A stretch of 64,000 bases of DNA from Megascapheus bottae (taxonomy: Eukaryota > Chordata > Mammalia > Rodentia > Geomyidae), in the NCBI GenBank assembly GCA_024803745.1, contig JANJXV010000006.1:45539001-45603000 (forward strand), read 5' to 3'. The notes beneath the pieces are model-generated. The model made no database searches and was not told where the DNA came from. It worked only from the letters and a program-made list of their open reading frames with translations. The translations under genes and the position numbers were made by a program. This document shows positions 11,782-27,000 of this stretch, piece after piece. How positions within the stretch are numbered: the stretch's first letter is position 1; every line of letters begins with the position of its first letter.

Positions 11782-14700
11782 CGCACACACGCACGCAATG
11801 GAATTCTACATAGTCAACAGACAAGATAAAATAATGGCATTTGCTGGGAAGTAGATGAAGCTAGAGCAAATCATGTTGAATGAGATAAGTCAAGACCAAA
11901 GGAAAAGGCGTATGGTATATTTGGATATTAGATCCAAAGAGTACAAGAGCAATAACTCAATATTTGGGTACCCAATGTTATGAACATAGTCTTAGAGATA
12001 TAAACATGAGTACACAGACATAAAAAATCTATGATGGGCTATCTACTCTATAGACATAATGTTTTATTACATAAATTAATGCTTAATTTTAATATGTTCT
12101 AAAACCTAAGTGGCCAGTGATTTTATACAGAGATTCCTTTCTTGAATACTTGTTTGTTAAACATGACATTTGAAATATGATGTAAAAATCAATGTTAATA
12201 AATTCTTTAATAAAAAAAGGAACTGCCTAAAATGCACACTCTATTCTTTTTTCTTGTAAGCACTTAATTTACTGTCTTATTTCAGATTTCAAATGTATGC
12301 TTCATAAATCTTCAACATGGACTACAGAGACATTCCAAGATTAAGTCATTAGAGCCACATATGGCCCTCACCTACACTTTTTAACTACTAACATTATAAT
12401 TATCAAATTCAATAAAATTAATATCAATAATCTATTATCTAATAACACATCTTTAAAATGTCTGATAAATCCTGTATTTATAGTAATTTTTTCCTAATTC
12501 AGAATATCATATCATACTTAAATTTTATCTTGATTTTCTTTCAGCTGAAGTTTCCTACCCTTTCTTTCCTAAAAGCACTTCTGCCTTTATGTAAAGCATT
12601 AAAATTAATTAGAAAGTTAGGTGCTTATGGTTCACCTATAATAATAGCTACCCAGGAGGCTGAGGTCTGAGCACCTTTGTTTAAAATTAGCCTGGGCAGA
12701 AAAACCTGAGAAACTCTTATCTCCAATTAACCATCAAAAAGCCTGAAGTGGAGTTGTGGCTAAAGCTAGTAAAGTACCAGCATTCAGGAAAGCCAAAGGG
12801 GAGGCTAGTACCTGAGCTCAAGCCCCAGTACCAACATAAAATAAATTAATTAGGTAATACAGGTAATAAAAGAAAAATACTTCCAGGCATGGTGGCTCAT
12901 GCCTGTAATTCTAGCTACTCAGGAGGCTGAGATGTGAGGCACTAAAAAACATGAGACTCTTATCTCCAATTAATCACTAGAAAACAGGAAGTGGGGCTAT
13001 GGCACCAGGGGTAGGGCGGTAGCATTGAGCTGAAAAGCTCAGGGACAGAGTCCAGGCCCAGAGTTCAGGCCCCATGACCAACCAAAAGGGAAGGAGGGAA
13101 GGAGGGAAGGAAGGAAGGAAGGAAGGGAGGGAGGGAGGGAGGGAGGGAGGGAGGGAGGGAGGGAGGGAAGGAAGAGTATTAAGTAGGTCAGCCAATTACA
13201 TTACTCATTTATTTCTCCTTTGTAACCTAAGTAAAATTATCATCTCTATTCAAAAAACAAGTAAGGCATAGAAGTTAAGGGAGTTTTCCCAAGGTCATAA
13301 AGTTAACAACTGATAGAATCATATGCAACCCAAGAAGACAGAGATGTTTCTAACTACTCCATGCTATAGCTTATGACAGTAATTGTCATTTTTTGTCTAT
13401 TAAGGAACCCCAAAGTAAGCAACAAAATAAATGACTACCCTTCCACAGAACATCTGCAAAACTAAATTAAACCATTCAAGAATGAACTTAAGCTCAGGCT
13501 GGCTTCATACTGCCATCCTCACATCTTAGCAACCTGAGTAGCTAGGGTTACACAGGCCTGAGCCACCAGTGCCCAGCTGAAGTTTCATTCTTGAATGGTC
13601 CCATTTAACAATGTCAAGAAGTAATGTACCAACTACCTGATGAACGTAACTGTAACCCCTCTGTATATCACCCCAACAATAAATTTTTTTTAAAAAAAGA
13701 AATTTACTTCTTTAGTAAAAGTGAGAATGGCTTCATTCTACTGAGCCCTCTATTATCAATATATTTTCCATCTAAGTTCATGACCAGTCTGTTTTAACGA
13801 CCAGTGTGTTTAAATGAGTAGTTCTCAAATTTCAGAATTTGCCTAATCCAAAAACAAACATTAAATAAAAATGATTTTACAAAAGATAGATTTAAAAATC
13901 AGGTCACTGGGGGACCGGGAGTTTGGCCTAGTGGTAGAGTGCTTGCCTAGCATGCACGAAGACCCGGGTTTGATTCCTCGGCACCACATACATAGAAAAA
14001 AAAAAAAAAAAGCCAGAAATGGTGCTGAGGCTCAAGTGGTAGAGCTCTAGCCAAGGACAGTGCTCAGGCCCTGAGCTCAAGCCCAGGACTGGCAAAAAAA
14101 AAAAATCAGGTCACTGTTTTGTAAGTTAGGAACCAAACAATATAAAATATAGCTAATGTTGTAGACTATCTTTATATAGAAATACAATTTTTACTTTTAC
14201 AATTATGATTTTATAAATATTTCTCTAATTCAGGTATGGGAAATCTTTTCTCTGCTAAGGGCCGTTTGGATGTTCATCATCACAAAATTATTAATATAGG
14301 AAGATGGCTGTGGGCAGCCAATAAGAAACATATGCATCTGTCCTTATCATGTACCAAATAAACTCTCAGGCCTTAGATGACACTCACAGGCTGGAAGTGG
14401 AATTTCCTTATCCTTCCTGTTTAAAGATAAGTAACTCTCTCCCCATTAGATTTTGAAATTTCTAACATTATAACAGTATTAGAAAGCCATTAATGCTTAC
14501 AAAACCAATAAATTCTTGGTTGACTGATTAATAGCAGTCTCCACATTTCTAATCAATACATTAGATGTACAAGGAAACCTGTCTTGAATCTACCTTGAAT
14601 AAACTGCCAGTACTGATCACAATACTGTATCTGGCATTGAAGAACTCAATGACTATCGAGGTGGGTCATATCCCAATATAATAGTTACCTGGTTTTCTTT

Positions 14701-16387
14701 TTTAATTAAGACTTTCCAAGTAGATTACTACATCTAGGATCTAACTTCCTACCTATAAATCATTGCTTAGCAATGTCTAGAAGGCCACCAATGAAAGTCA
14801 TAAGTATTGGAAAAATTGGTCTTAAAAGTCTTTAACTTCAGAAAAGGGTGACTTAAATTCTCTTAATCATTCAAATCAATTGTAAGTATCATGTATGTTT
14901 GTGCTTTAGGGAACTGATTGTGGGGTGGGAGAGGGCTGCAGAGGGATTTCGTGTGACTTCAGGAAGAGTACTAAAAATCTCAGTTTATGGGATTTGGAGG
15001 GTAAGTAACTGCATCTGTTTGAAATTAGTCTACTGTGCCCAAATATTTTGTATTATATTTGACATGTTTTATTATCACTGTAGAAATGGGACTACATATA
15101 TCTTCAACAGGTCAAGAAGTAAATCATAAAATGTATTATAACATGTAAAAAAAAGTCTTTAACTTCCTTGGGTTTTTTTTTTTTGCTGTTTTCACACTGT
15201 TCTGTTTTTAAAAATCACTTAAAATAGCCTTTCTCCTCTAATTATACTCAGATTTTACTGTTTATTTTTCTAGAAAGTTTAAAGAAGAATCGTTGAGTCT
15301 ACTGTGCTCCATTTCTTTGACATTACTCAGCAACACTTTTGTCATTTAACTGTACAACCAGCTTTAAAACTGCATTACGAACTCTAGAATATATCGAGCA
15401 GGTTATAATGGCAATACTGAAATATTGAGAACCACTGCTGAGCCAGCAGGTATGGCTATAATTACTCACTATTGGAAAAGGATTTCTGTAACTGTTATGG
15501 CAAAAAGCATAATAATATTAAATCACAGAAGGTTGCAAAACACTAAATTTGTTCTACTTCTCTTATAAGAATCAATCAATATTGACCACAAGAGGCCTAT
15601 GCAGTGACTGGCTGCAGGTGTGCAGAGAAAGCCTACTTTCCCTGAAACCACTCTGTGACCAGAAATGGGAGTAGTTAAAGCTTCGTGACTACACCATTCT
15701 CTGATCAGTTACTTTCATTCAATGTTACAACACTCTTTGCTGTAAAGCTAATCATAGCAGAGCTCCAGTAGTCTGGAAAAACACAGGCAGATAAGCTTAA
15801 TTAGTTTATCAATACTAGTACATCAAACTTCATGAGTTATTGACTAAGCCTTTGATTATTTTTGTACTATAACCACTGATTGCTTACTAGGTCACTTTTA
15901 TTATCATTTGACATTTGATGGCAGATGACATACATAAGTTCACCTGTATGTGTAAGGTAGTACGTACTTATAAAAATGAAAATTTGCACAATAGCAAAAA
16001 AAGATCAACTGTCTATAGACACAGACCTTAAGAAACTTAGGTCAATTTTCCTGTATTATTAGATTAAGCACATTTCAAAACAAGTTTTAAAAAATAAATC
16101 CAAAACAAAGAAGAGTAATTAATATACCATGACACTTGTTTTTTTAAAACAAACAAACAAACTAGAGCCAGGCATGGTGGCTCACACTTGTAATCCTAAC
16201 TACTCAGGAGGCTTAGATTTGAGAATCAAGGTTCAAAGCCAGCCTGGGCACAAAAGGACCTGAGACCCTTATTAACTTTTAGAAAACAGAAAGTGAGGTT
16301 GGCTCAAGGGTAGGACGGTAGCCTTGAGCTGAAGAGCTCAGGGACAACGACCAGGCCAAGTTCAAGCCCCATAACCTCCCCCCCCCG

Positions 16388-16435
<48 letters not shown>

Positions 16436-19400
16436 GGCAACATACTAAAATCTAATTGTAAAGGTGAAAAATATGCTCATAGGAAAGTCCTATAATTGGT
16501 AACTATTGAAAAATATTATATTGAAAAATATAAAGAGTTATCAATAAAAAATATGCCTTCAAGACTAGAACTTCACAGGTACAAGTTCATTAACTACTGA
16601 TTTCCAACATACCTTCATAGCTTTTATCCATACCTAAAAATTGTTTTAAATTGTAACAATACCAGATGTTAAAGAGAAATTAAAAACACAAAGGTAAAAA
16701 GAAGGAACTATCAATGGGAAGGATCACACTGAAAGGAAATAAGTCTTAAGAGGAATTGTTGTGTGGCCTCCACACTCGTCATTTTGGCCAAGGTGCATGA
16801 GGGGTTAAATTGCCTGGTTCAAGGGGTAAATTAATGCAGCAATGACAGAACCAATCTCCCAGGGTCAATAGTGAGAATAAAATGAGCACATCAGTGCCAG
16901 GAATTAACAGCCTCACAGTCCTAGGGCTTACACTCAGGGCCTGGACACTTGTCACTGAGTTTAATACTTAAGGCCTGCAATCTTCCACTTGAGCCACAGC
17001 TCCACTTCCAGTTTTTTGATGGTTAATTGGAAATAGATAAGAGTCTCACAAAATTTCCTGCCAGGCTGGCTTCTAAATGAGATCCTCAGAGCTCAGCCCC
17101 CTGAGTTGTTAGGATTACAGGCGTAAACCACCAGCACACCAGCTAGACTCTTCTTGGTAACACTAACACCAGTTTCACTTATAGCTCATGTTTTTTCTAA
17201 GACAAATTTTGCTGGTTTTCTTCCAGAAATTTGGAAGCCATAAAAGTAATGTACATATCAAATGAGAAGCTCAGATAGTATGATGCCATAAGGCATCAAA
17301 GAAAGGATATATTTAAAATGATCAAATCAGAATTCTAGATAACAAGCAAAGAATGTTCAAGAAATATCTACTAAATTGTGATTAAAAGTATAAAATACTG
17401 AGGAAAAATTGGGAGAGAGGGAAGGGATGACATTGTTCAAAAAGAAATGCATTCATTACTTGACTTTAAGTAACTTATATACATCTCCTTTATAATAACA
17501 GTATATTTTTATTTTTAAAAGTACAAAAACCATATAAATATTGCTCATTAATTGATATCTTCAAAATAACAGTTTCTCATAGTTTATCATTTAACCTATT
17601 ATGTTAATTTAATCCCATTCATTAATTTGAAATGGGGGTATATGTGTTTTGATTCCAGTCTACTTATTGGTCAAATTAAGTTTTCTATGATTATTCATTT
17701 TCATAGCAAAATTTACTTATCTAAAATATGTAATGTGATTAACAGAACAAAATCTTTCACAAGAGTAGCTATTTTTAGAAACTGACCATATTAAATTATA
17801 ACAGAGAAGTTAAGACAATAGAAAAACAAATCATTTTCTAAGTGGAAACTTAAGTGTTTATTTGAAATAAGGAAGGGAAGGGGGGAAATAAGATGATTGG
17901 GAGGGGGTGGGGGTGCGAAACAGGGACGAGATTTGCAATAGAGCAAAACCTTGATACAAAAGGCCATATAGTAGGATGCTAAATGAAAAGATCTCTAGGA
18001 TACAGAAACATAAGCCATGTAATGAATGATTGTTATTCTTAAGGTACTATGTTATCTCTCATCTCTTTTGCTGTCCCTTGGTTATCTCATATTGTTACAG
18101 TATCTCACTTTGTTACCTGATATATCGGACATATCTGTATTTGGTTATTTGAAATTGGATAGGGAATGGGGGAAAACAAGATGAGGGGTGGGGGGGAGGG
18201 AAATGGGGACCAAGACATGTGAAAGGGTATCAATGTATGGGAATTAATGCACCATCTATCTGGCAAATCTCATGTAACCCTTCTATTAATTACAATAAAA
18301 AATATATTAAAAAAAACATGAGAAGGGGTATCAATGTGGGAGAAATAATGCACCTACTATCTGATGAATGTAACTGTAACCCCTCTATATGTTATCCTGA
18401 CAATAAAATTAAAAAATAAAAACAAAAACAGTACCTCAATATTTTTACTAGCCACATTCTTCACAACAGCAGGAAAGAGTTCAGATGCATTTTTCCCTTT
18501 TGCAATCATCTGAAAAATAAAAGATGCATATTATAGCAGAAATATCTTTTAAATCAGTTCTTTGAAAATAAAATAGATATTATGGAAAATTCTACATACT
18601 CCGAATATTTAGAAAATTGTGACAACGAATAAGCTATGTAATTAGAGCCAAACTCATCTTTCATTCTATTTATCTCAACTACTTATAACAAAGAATAATC
18701 ACTGATGTGAGTCAATATAAATACATATTAAGGAAGAATTATATGGTAATTTAAAATGTTTTCAAATATGTACAGTATTTTTCTCCAGCTAGTCATGTTA
18801 TAAACACTTTTAAGTATTTGTAGTTTTTTATTTTCCAATTTCTTCCATGAAAGATGCAGTATATTTTCAATAGGAAAAAAAGAATAAATGTTACTAAGAA
18901 TACACTGGTTCTCACACATTGGTTTTCATAGGTTCTACTTTTTCAGCCATTACTTTTCAAAGTTCCTGTAACCAGGCCTTCTTCCTGAAGCCACTGAAAT
19001 TGTGTGCGACAGAGACCTCTCTAGATCTCTGAGATGTCTAAGATTTCATTCACTCTAGTGACTTTCACTTCTACAGGTAAGATTCAATTTCACAAAACTG
19101 AGTCCAAGCTCCACCTCTCTCATGAGGCACCATTAGAAGCCTCTCGCATTCCAAAGATGCTGTCCCTAAATCCAAACTATTTTTCAAGATGATATGACAA
19201 TAATGGCAGACTTTCCTATGTCTATCAATTCTTCCTAATAAGAGAGATCACAAGATTGTTTTTTCCCTGTTTATACCTACACAGTACTAGGTCTTGTACT
19301 ACTTCAACACCTATCAATCCCTTTGAAGTGCCACTATCCTATGCCAACACCAACAGGGCAACACAAGGTACTTTTCTATTAAGTCTAATATACTTAAAAT

Positions 19401-22400
19401 TATACTATGGGTGATGATGTTTATCTCTTGTGGTAGAACCTACTAGCATGTAAGGATATCTATGGGTTTGATCGCTGGCACGTAAAAACAAAAACAAAAA
19501 CTTACTTTCTACATGTCAGCTCTCCCTCAAAAGATTTCAAAGCCTCACAACTACCTACAATCTAGGCTAAGCTACATTATTTAATACTCAAATACTTTTC
19601 ACAGTGTGCATTAACATCCATTCTTAAGCTTCTCAACCTAATGCTTTACACCACTACTATTACCTAAGTAAACTGATCTTGCTCACCACCAAAATATTCT
19701 GTTTCTAAGTTCATTTCTTCTACATAAGGTCTATCAAATTCTACTCATTTTCCTTTGTTAGCCATCTTCTAACAGGACATGTAGTATCCAATCCTAACAT
19801 GCCCTGGAGTTTATAATCTACACTTTTCATTTCTAATTCACTATATGCTACCATGTATTTATATCATTTTCATTTCATAGTTATCTATATTCCCATTTCT
19901 TTATCTCTCATTCTCAAAATACATTTATACACTTTAAACAGTCTAGAATTATGTGAACACAAAATTAAAATATATATAAATTAAACATTACAGTAGATAA
20001 ACATAAAAGACAATAGCTTTATTGATTTATGAGATACTGTATAAATACTATGATATTTTAAGAATTATGAATTGTGTAAAAAATTATATAAAGATCTTTT
20101 TATATGACAGGCTTGAAATATTTGTTTAAGGGAGCCAGGCAAGTATCTGCAATCTCTGCACTCAGGCAAGGTATAAGGATTACCAATTGAGGCCATCCCA
20201 GGATACATAGCAAAATCCTGTTTGAGAAAATCAACCAACCAACAAACAAAATCTCTTTAATACAAACTGGACTTTTTTTTTTCATTTTTAACAACAGGAA
20301 TTTAATACTGATTCCATTGATATGCATATCAAATAAAGTTAAATTAATTATGATGTAAGTGACAATGTCTGATACTTACTAGAATACAATAAATTCAGAT
20401 TTAATTATAATACATTCCCATCTTTTATCTTCACATAGTATTCCATTTTCATTATGTTTGTATGTATATGTATGTATGTATACTACATAGAGTATAAGTC
20501 CAGTGCTAATAATTATTATTACTTCAAATGAAATTGGGACTTTGCTTTATACTGGAAAGTAGCATTATGAGGAATAGTGTAGAGAGAGTTGGAACAGTGT
20601 GACAAACTGTACTTTTTAATATATTCTATTTCCTTACCTGAAACATTGGTTTGTAAAGCTTAAATTAATATTACAGATGGCTTACAAAGTACTTATCTTT
20701 ACATGATTTGCCTACCTTTTGAATTTTTTTATCTAAAGTAAACAAGAGAAATAAAATGCCCTTGAGGGCCTCTTCCACTTAATGCTGGGGTTGAATTCAG
20801 AGCCTCAAACTACCTAGGCCAACACTCCACCATTGAAGGACACCCTAGTCTATTTCTTCAGCTAACTTTGTTCTAGCTAGTCTCAACCTCCATTCCCCTG
20901 ACTCCACCACCCAAACACTTGGGATCACAGGTATACACCACCACATTAGACTTACTTTTTATTTCTTTGTGCCAATACTAGGGCTTGAACTCAGGACCTT
21001 GGCACTCTCACTGAGTTTATTTTGTTCAAAGCTGGCACTCTACCACCTGAGCCACAACTCTACTCTGGCTTTCTAGTAAGAGTCTCATGCACTCTCCTAC
21101 CCACAGTGGTTTCAAACTGTGATCCTCAGATCTTAGCCTTCTTAGTAGTTAAGATTATCAGCAAGAGATATCACTGCCCAGCTGCAGACCTACTTATGAG
21201 ATGGGACCTCAACAACTTCTACCCAGGTTGTCCTCAAACTGTGATCCTCTTGACTCTGCTAAGTTATTTTCAACTAAAGATAATTTCGTTGCCATATGAC
21301 AGCAATTTTAAAACATTTCTCCACAATATGGTTCACCTGAGATATTATCTTAGAAAACCAACTACTCCTTAATAACAACCTAAAGAATATAAATATGTAG
21401 GACATCATATCTAACAAGATTTAGTACTTAATCCTAAATGAACCTAACATCACTTACTAATTATAACACAGTTTTTGGTTCTTAGATAGCTTTTTCTAAC
21501 AGAAGTTAATAGTAACTGACAGTTGAATGCCAAACAATAGACTTTAGTACCTATTCTCCAAAGGCTCTTAAAAACACACAAAAACTACCCAGAAAAAAAC
21601 ATGAATGGTTTATTTTCCTAATAGTTAACGATATGGGACACCTTCCCAGATGTACTATTCAAAAATGTCTGAAGTCTTTTAACTATCTTTTTCATTGAGT
21701 CAATGGCAAAATTGTAGATATTCTTTTTCATCTACTGCCAATTTGTTCTTTTTCATCTGTATTTTATCTATATTTTGATCTATTTTTTATCTATATTTTA
21801 GATACTAATTCTTAAACAGATGATTTGCAAATATTTGCTCCATTTGTGGTTGTCACTTCACACTGCTAATGTAGTTCTTTGATACACAAAAATTCAGGTA
21901 AACCTAAACTATATTTTTTTTTGGTTGCTCAGGTTCTGACATTAGAACTAAGAAGCCTTTGCTTCCCTTTACTCAGTTTCTTCTTTACTGATCAAATCTC
22001 TCTGTTAGCCATTTTTGAAAAAGTTTTCCATTGGGAAACAAGAAGACAATATAACTACATTCTTTGACATCTGATCAATAAACAGATGCACTGTGTGATC
22101 AATCAGACATATTTTGACATAAAATTTATTAGTCAATGATCATGATGTACACCTGTAACTTAACCAAGAATTTGCAGACTAAAGAACTGTAGTGAAGTCT
22201 GTACTTATGCAATTACTGAGCTCATATATGGTAACTAAAATTTGAACTTTGTTACTGGATGACTGGTGTTCTTTAAATTGTGGTACTTGAAATTCCTATG
22301 CATGCAAAGCAAGAACTGTCTGCTCATAAATGTAATTAATATTAATAAATAAATTTATAACAAGTTTTCCCCAACATTACAAAATGCCATAAAGCAGAAA

Positions 22401-23999
22401 GCAAGAATCATGTCATTCACAGGTACTCTACAGATACAGTTAGTATTTACTTTCCTGTCTTTTCCTATTAATACCTGAAATTGTTTCATAGTGAGATTTG
22501 TATTTAACATAACAAGAAAAGAACAGGAATTCAGGCTCTAATTGGTGATGCTGTATGCTGGAAAACAGTACTGTTTCATTTATATTGTTCTCTATTGGAA
22601 CAGAGTTTTTTTGTATAATTATGCACGCATACTATACTTTTATGTTATTATATTAATATAACCAAGCCAGCTGCCAGTGGCTCAGGCCTATAATTCCTAG
22701 CTACTGAGGAGGTTGGGATCTGATGATCACCATTCAAAGCCATCCTGGGCACTAATGTCCTTTTAGCTCCAATTAACCACCAAAAAACTGGAAATGGCGC
22801 TGTGGCTCATGGGGTAGAGTGCTAGTCTTAAGCTGAAGAGCTCAGAGACAGCAGCAGGCCCAAAGTTCAAGCCCCACAACCGACAAAAATAAATAAATAA
22901 CCAAAAACAAATAATGGTGATGAAAAAAACAGTATTAACAAGAACAATTAGATCCACTGTGAATTAAACCCACTGAAACAAAAGCAGAACACCTTAACAT
23001 TACACAGTCACTGTAATTAGACCAATAACCTATGAATATAAAAACATCAAAGGCAAAAATACAGTATGATACAAACTGCAAAACTATTTTGGGGTGCTGG
23101 GAATTTGGCCTAGTGGTAGGGTGCTTGCCTAGCATGCACAAAGACCCAGGTTCCATTCCTTAATACCACATACATAGAAAAAAGCCAGAAGTGGTGCTGA
23201 GCCTCAAATGGTAGAGCTCCAGCCTTGACAAAGTCCAAGGACAGTGCTCAAGCCCAGGACTGGCAAAAAAAAAAAAAAGAAAAAAGAAAAAAACTGTTTT
23301 TGTTAGATGGTATGTATGATTAGGACCTGCATTATTTTATCCCTCTAGTACCAGCACACTTTTAATAACATACTAATTAGTTAAGTTCTACATTATAACT
23401 GAAATCTGATAAATATTTTAATATCTATCCAAGTATGGCAGATCAAGCCTGTAATTCTAGCTACTTGGGAGGCAGAGATTGGAAAATCATGTTAAAGGCC
23501 AGCCTAGACATAGAAGTTTATAAGACTACATATCTCAACCAATGGCTGAGTGTAGCAGCACAGACCTTTCATTACAGCAATGAAGGGAAGCACAATGCAT
23601 AAAGTAAGACTCTCAAAAACAACCAGCATAAAAAGGAGCTTAAGTAGTAGGGCACATATTTAGCAGCACCAGGCCCTAAGATCAAACTCCAATAGAACCC
23701 TCCTCCCCCAAAAATATACCTTTACATTAACAACATTTACTAAAATTCAAGGCTATTAAATTAAGAAATACTTATTGTTGTTAGTACAGTTTGAAAAATA
23801 AAAAGTATGATCATAATTTTTTCCATGTAATAACAAAATTCTTAAATATCTTTCTTTGTATGAAATCAAGTCATTCTGTGTTCAAAATGTTTAATTCTAT
23901 CTCACAGAAAAAATATCTAGAAAGGTTAAACTGATAATAGGTGAGGTTTTTTGATACTTCAATACTTCCTTAACTTTTTAAACAGAATAATCGTGTGTG

Positions 24000-24032
<33 letters not shown>

Positions 24033-27000
24033 ACACAGTATGGGGGACTAAACTGCACTGATTCACATGCTAGACAAGCAATCAACCATTTAGCCTATGA
24101 ATGTAAAATCACCTTCCAATCCTCTATTAAAGAGCAAATAAAATATTATTTACATATTATTTAACATAGTATCAATTTTTTGAAATTAAAAAATAATCTG
24201 GTATTTTACCTACCCCAACAATCCGTTTCATAGCCTCCAACTTAGCAGAGTCTTTGTTGCTTTCCAACATTTGTTTTAAGTCTTCATTCCTATTATAAAA
24301 GAGAAAAACAAAAATCATATTTGGATTTTAAAGAAGAATAATACTTTCATATGGATTGGAAATAATGAGTGAGAACTTTATTCTTTTTTGTGTGTGGGTC
24401 CTGAAGCTTGAACTAGGCCTGGTCAGTGTCCCTGAGCTCTTCAGCTCAAGGCTACTGCCCTACCCTTGAGCCAAGCCCCACTTCCCATTTTCTAGAGGTT
24501 AATTGGAGATAAAGAGTCTCAGGTCCTTTTGTGCCTAAGCTGACTTTGAACCTTGATCCTCAGAGCTCAGCCTCCTAAGTAGGTAAGATTGCAGGCATAA
24601 GCCACCATTTCTGGTCTGCATTCTTATTTATAACTAAAAGTGCTTTCTTGTTCCATTCTACAAATATTAATTTTTACTTTTAACACTGAAATATCAGTAT
24701 AAGCACAACATACAGAATTGCTCATCCAAAATTTTCTTACATAATCATTAAAAAGAGAAAAATTCTTGAATAGTACTAAAATGCTCTCTCTCTCTCACAC
24801 ACACACAAACACACACACTCAGACTTCAAAGACCTTTTTTAGAATATAAACAGCCCTGATCACAGGAAAACTGTGTGTCATTCATATCATCCCAGTTTTA
24901 TCTCTCACTTTTTTTTTTTGATGGTCATGGGGCTTGAACTCTGGGCCTGGGTGCTATCCCTGAGCTCTTCAACTCAAGGCTACTGCCCTACCCTTGAGCC
25001 ATAGCGCCACTTCCCTTTTTCTAGTGATTAATTGGAGATAAGAGGCCATGGTTCTTAAGTGCCAAGGCTGGCTTTGAGTGGCAATCCTCAGATCACAGCC
25101 TCCTCAGTAGCTAAGATTACAGGCTTAAGCCACTGCACTCAGCTTATCCCTATCCCTCACTTTCAAAACACAAAAATAAATAAGTAAAATAAAGAGCAAG
25201 CCTCTTCCCAATACTCCCTTATTCTATTCTAAGAATAGAAGCAATTTTAACATGTAAATATGAAAAAGTGAACCACGGAAATGAGCAATAAGAAAGAAAA
25301 CAAGCACAGATTCAAAAACTACTTAGAATCAGAGGGATGGAGGATGAGGGAAATGGGACACTAAGAGGTATTTTTAGCTTAGAGAAGCCAAGTAGATGAT
25401 GATGCAACCTTTACCCAAGAAGACATTTCTTTCTTTCTTTGCCAAGGCTTTTTGTTATATAAGACATCCCTGAAAAATAGTACAGAGTAAATGTCTACTC
25501 AGAAAAGTTACAAAAATTAAAACAGAGAACTGTGCCTCAACAGTTTCTTTTGGTCATGACTACCTTTTTGTCTTGTAAAGTAATCCTCTCCTATAATTTT
25601 ACCAATTCACCCTTATCCCTCTGAAATTTGTCATTTGTAATCTAATTTTCCTTAAACAAGGTAGAATACTTTAAAATAGAGATATAGCTACAGAGCATTC
25701 TTAGGTGACATTAAAAATGCAATCAATAAAATAAAAACTTAATAAACTGAAGCACATCAAATTTTTTAAATCTTTTGCTCTATGAATCATCCTATTATAA
25801 AGGATTATAGGATGACAAAAAATATGTAAAGCCACGTAAGTTTAATGTAAAGAGAAGTCTTTAAACTCAACAGTTAAAAAAAAATTTAAATAGGAAGTGG
25901 TCCTGTGGCTCTAGTGGTAGAGTGCTAGCCTTGAGCTGAAGAGCTCAGGGACAGCTCCCAGACCCAGAGTCCAAACCCCACTACCAAACAAAAGAAGAAA
26001 AAAAATTAAGTAGAACAGAAAACAATGCTAAGCAACCCCCTTCTCCCAAAATTTACATTATCACAAAAACCTCAATATGGCTGTATTTGGAAATAGAGCC
26101 CTTAAAGAGATCATTATGGTTAAACGAGGTCCTAAATTTGGGGCTAGAATCCAAGACAAACATTATCTTTATAAAGCACGCAAATGCCCAGAGGAAAAGC
26201 CAAATGAGAACAAGATCAGAACACAGCCATCTGCGAGCTAAGGAAAGGGGAAGCAGAAGAAACCAAATTTACTAGGCACCTGGAATTTGGACTTACATCT
26301 TCCAGAATTTTTTCTTTTCTTTTCTTTTCTTTTTGTTGCCAGTCCTGGGGCTTGAATTCAAGGCCTGACTGCTGTCCTTGGGTTTCCTCAAGGCTAGCAC
26401 TCTATCACTCTATCACGGCACACTTCTGGCTTTTTCTATGCATGTGGTATCAAGAAATCAAATCTGGGTATTCATGCATGCTAGGCAAGCACTCTACCAT
26501 CAAGATATGCTCATCATAAGCAGTCATTTTCTATTGTTTAAGACATCCAGCATGTGGTCTTTTCTTATGATACTTCTGGAAAACTAATGCAGATTTTGCT
26601 ACTAAGAAGTAATTTGCTGTAATGAGTACCTAAAAACACAGAAGTGGTTTTGACACTGAATAATGGGTAGAGGGTATGAGTTTTGAGATGAATGTTAGAA
26701 TCTTAAGATTGTCTAAGGCAGAATGCTGGTAGAGATACATACATTGATGGTGATTCTATGAGGACTCAGAAGTGCAGAACATATTAGTACAATGTGTAAA
26801 AGCAACTAGAATTTTCACACTGATGATAGAAATATAACATCGGTGTGTATAACCACTTTGAAAAATTAGAAATTTCATATAAATGTAAACATACACATGC
26901 ATGGGACCTAGTCAACCCTCTCCCAAAACAAATAAAAAAATATGGCTTACACAAATAATTATAGTAGATTATTCAAAATACTAAGCAACTTGAAACAATC

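Noticed and set aside
13910..14100. tRNA-like box A and box B sequences
   Set aside because: They belong to tRNA-derived SINEs; the tRNA fold is not preserved and A tails and target duplications are present. No true tRNA gene was seen.
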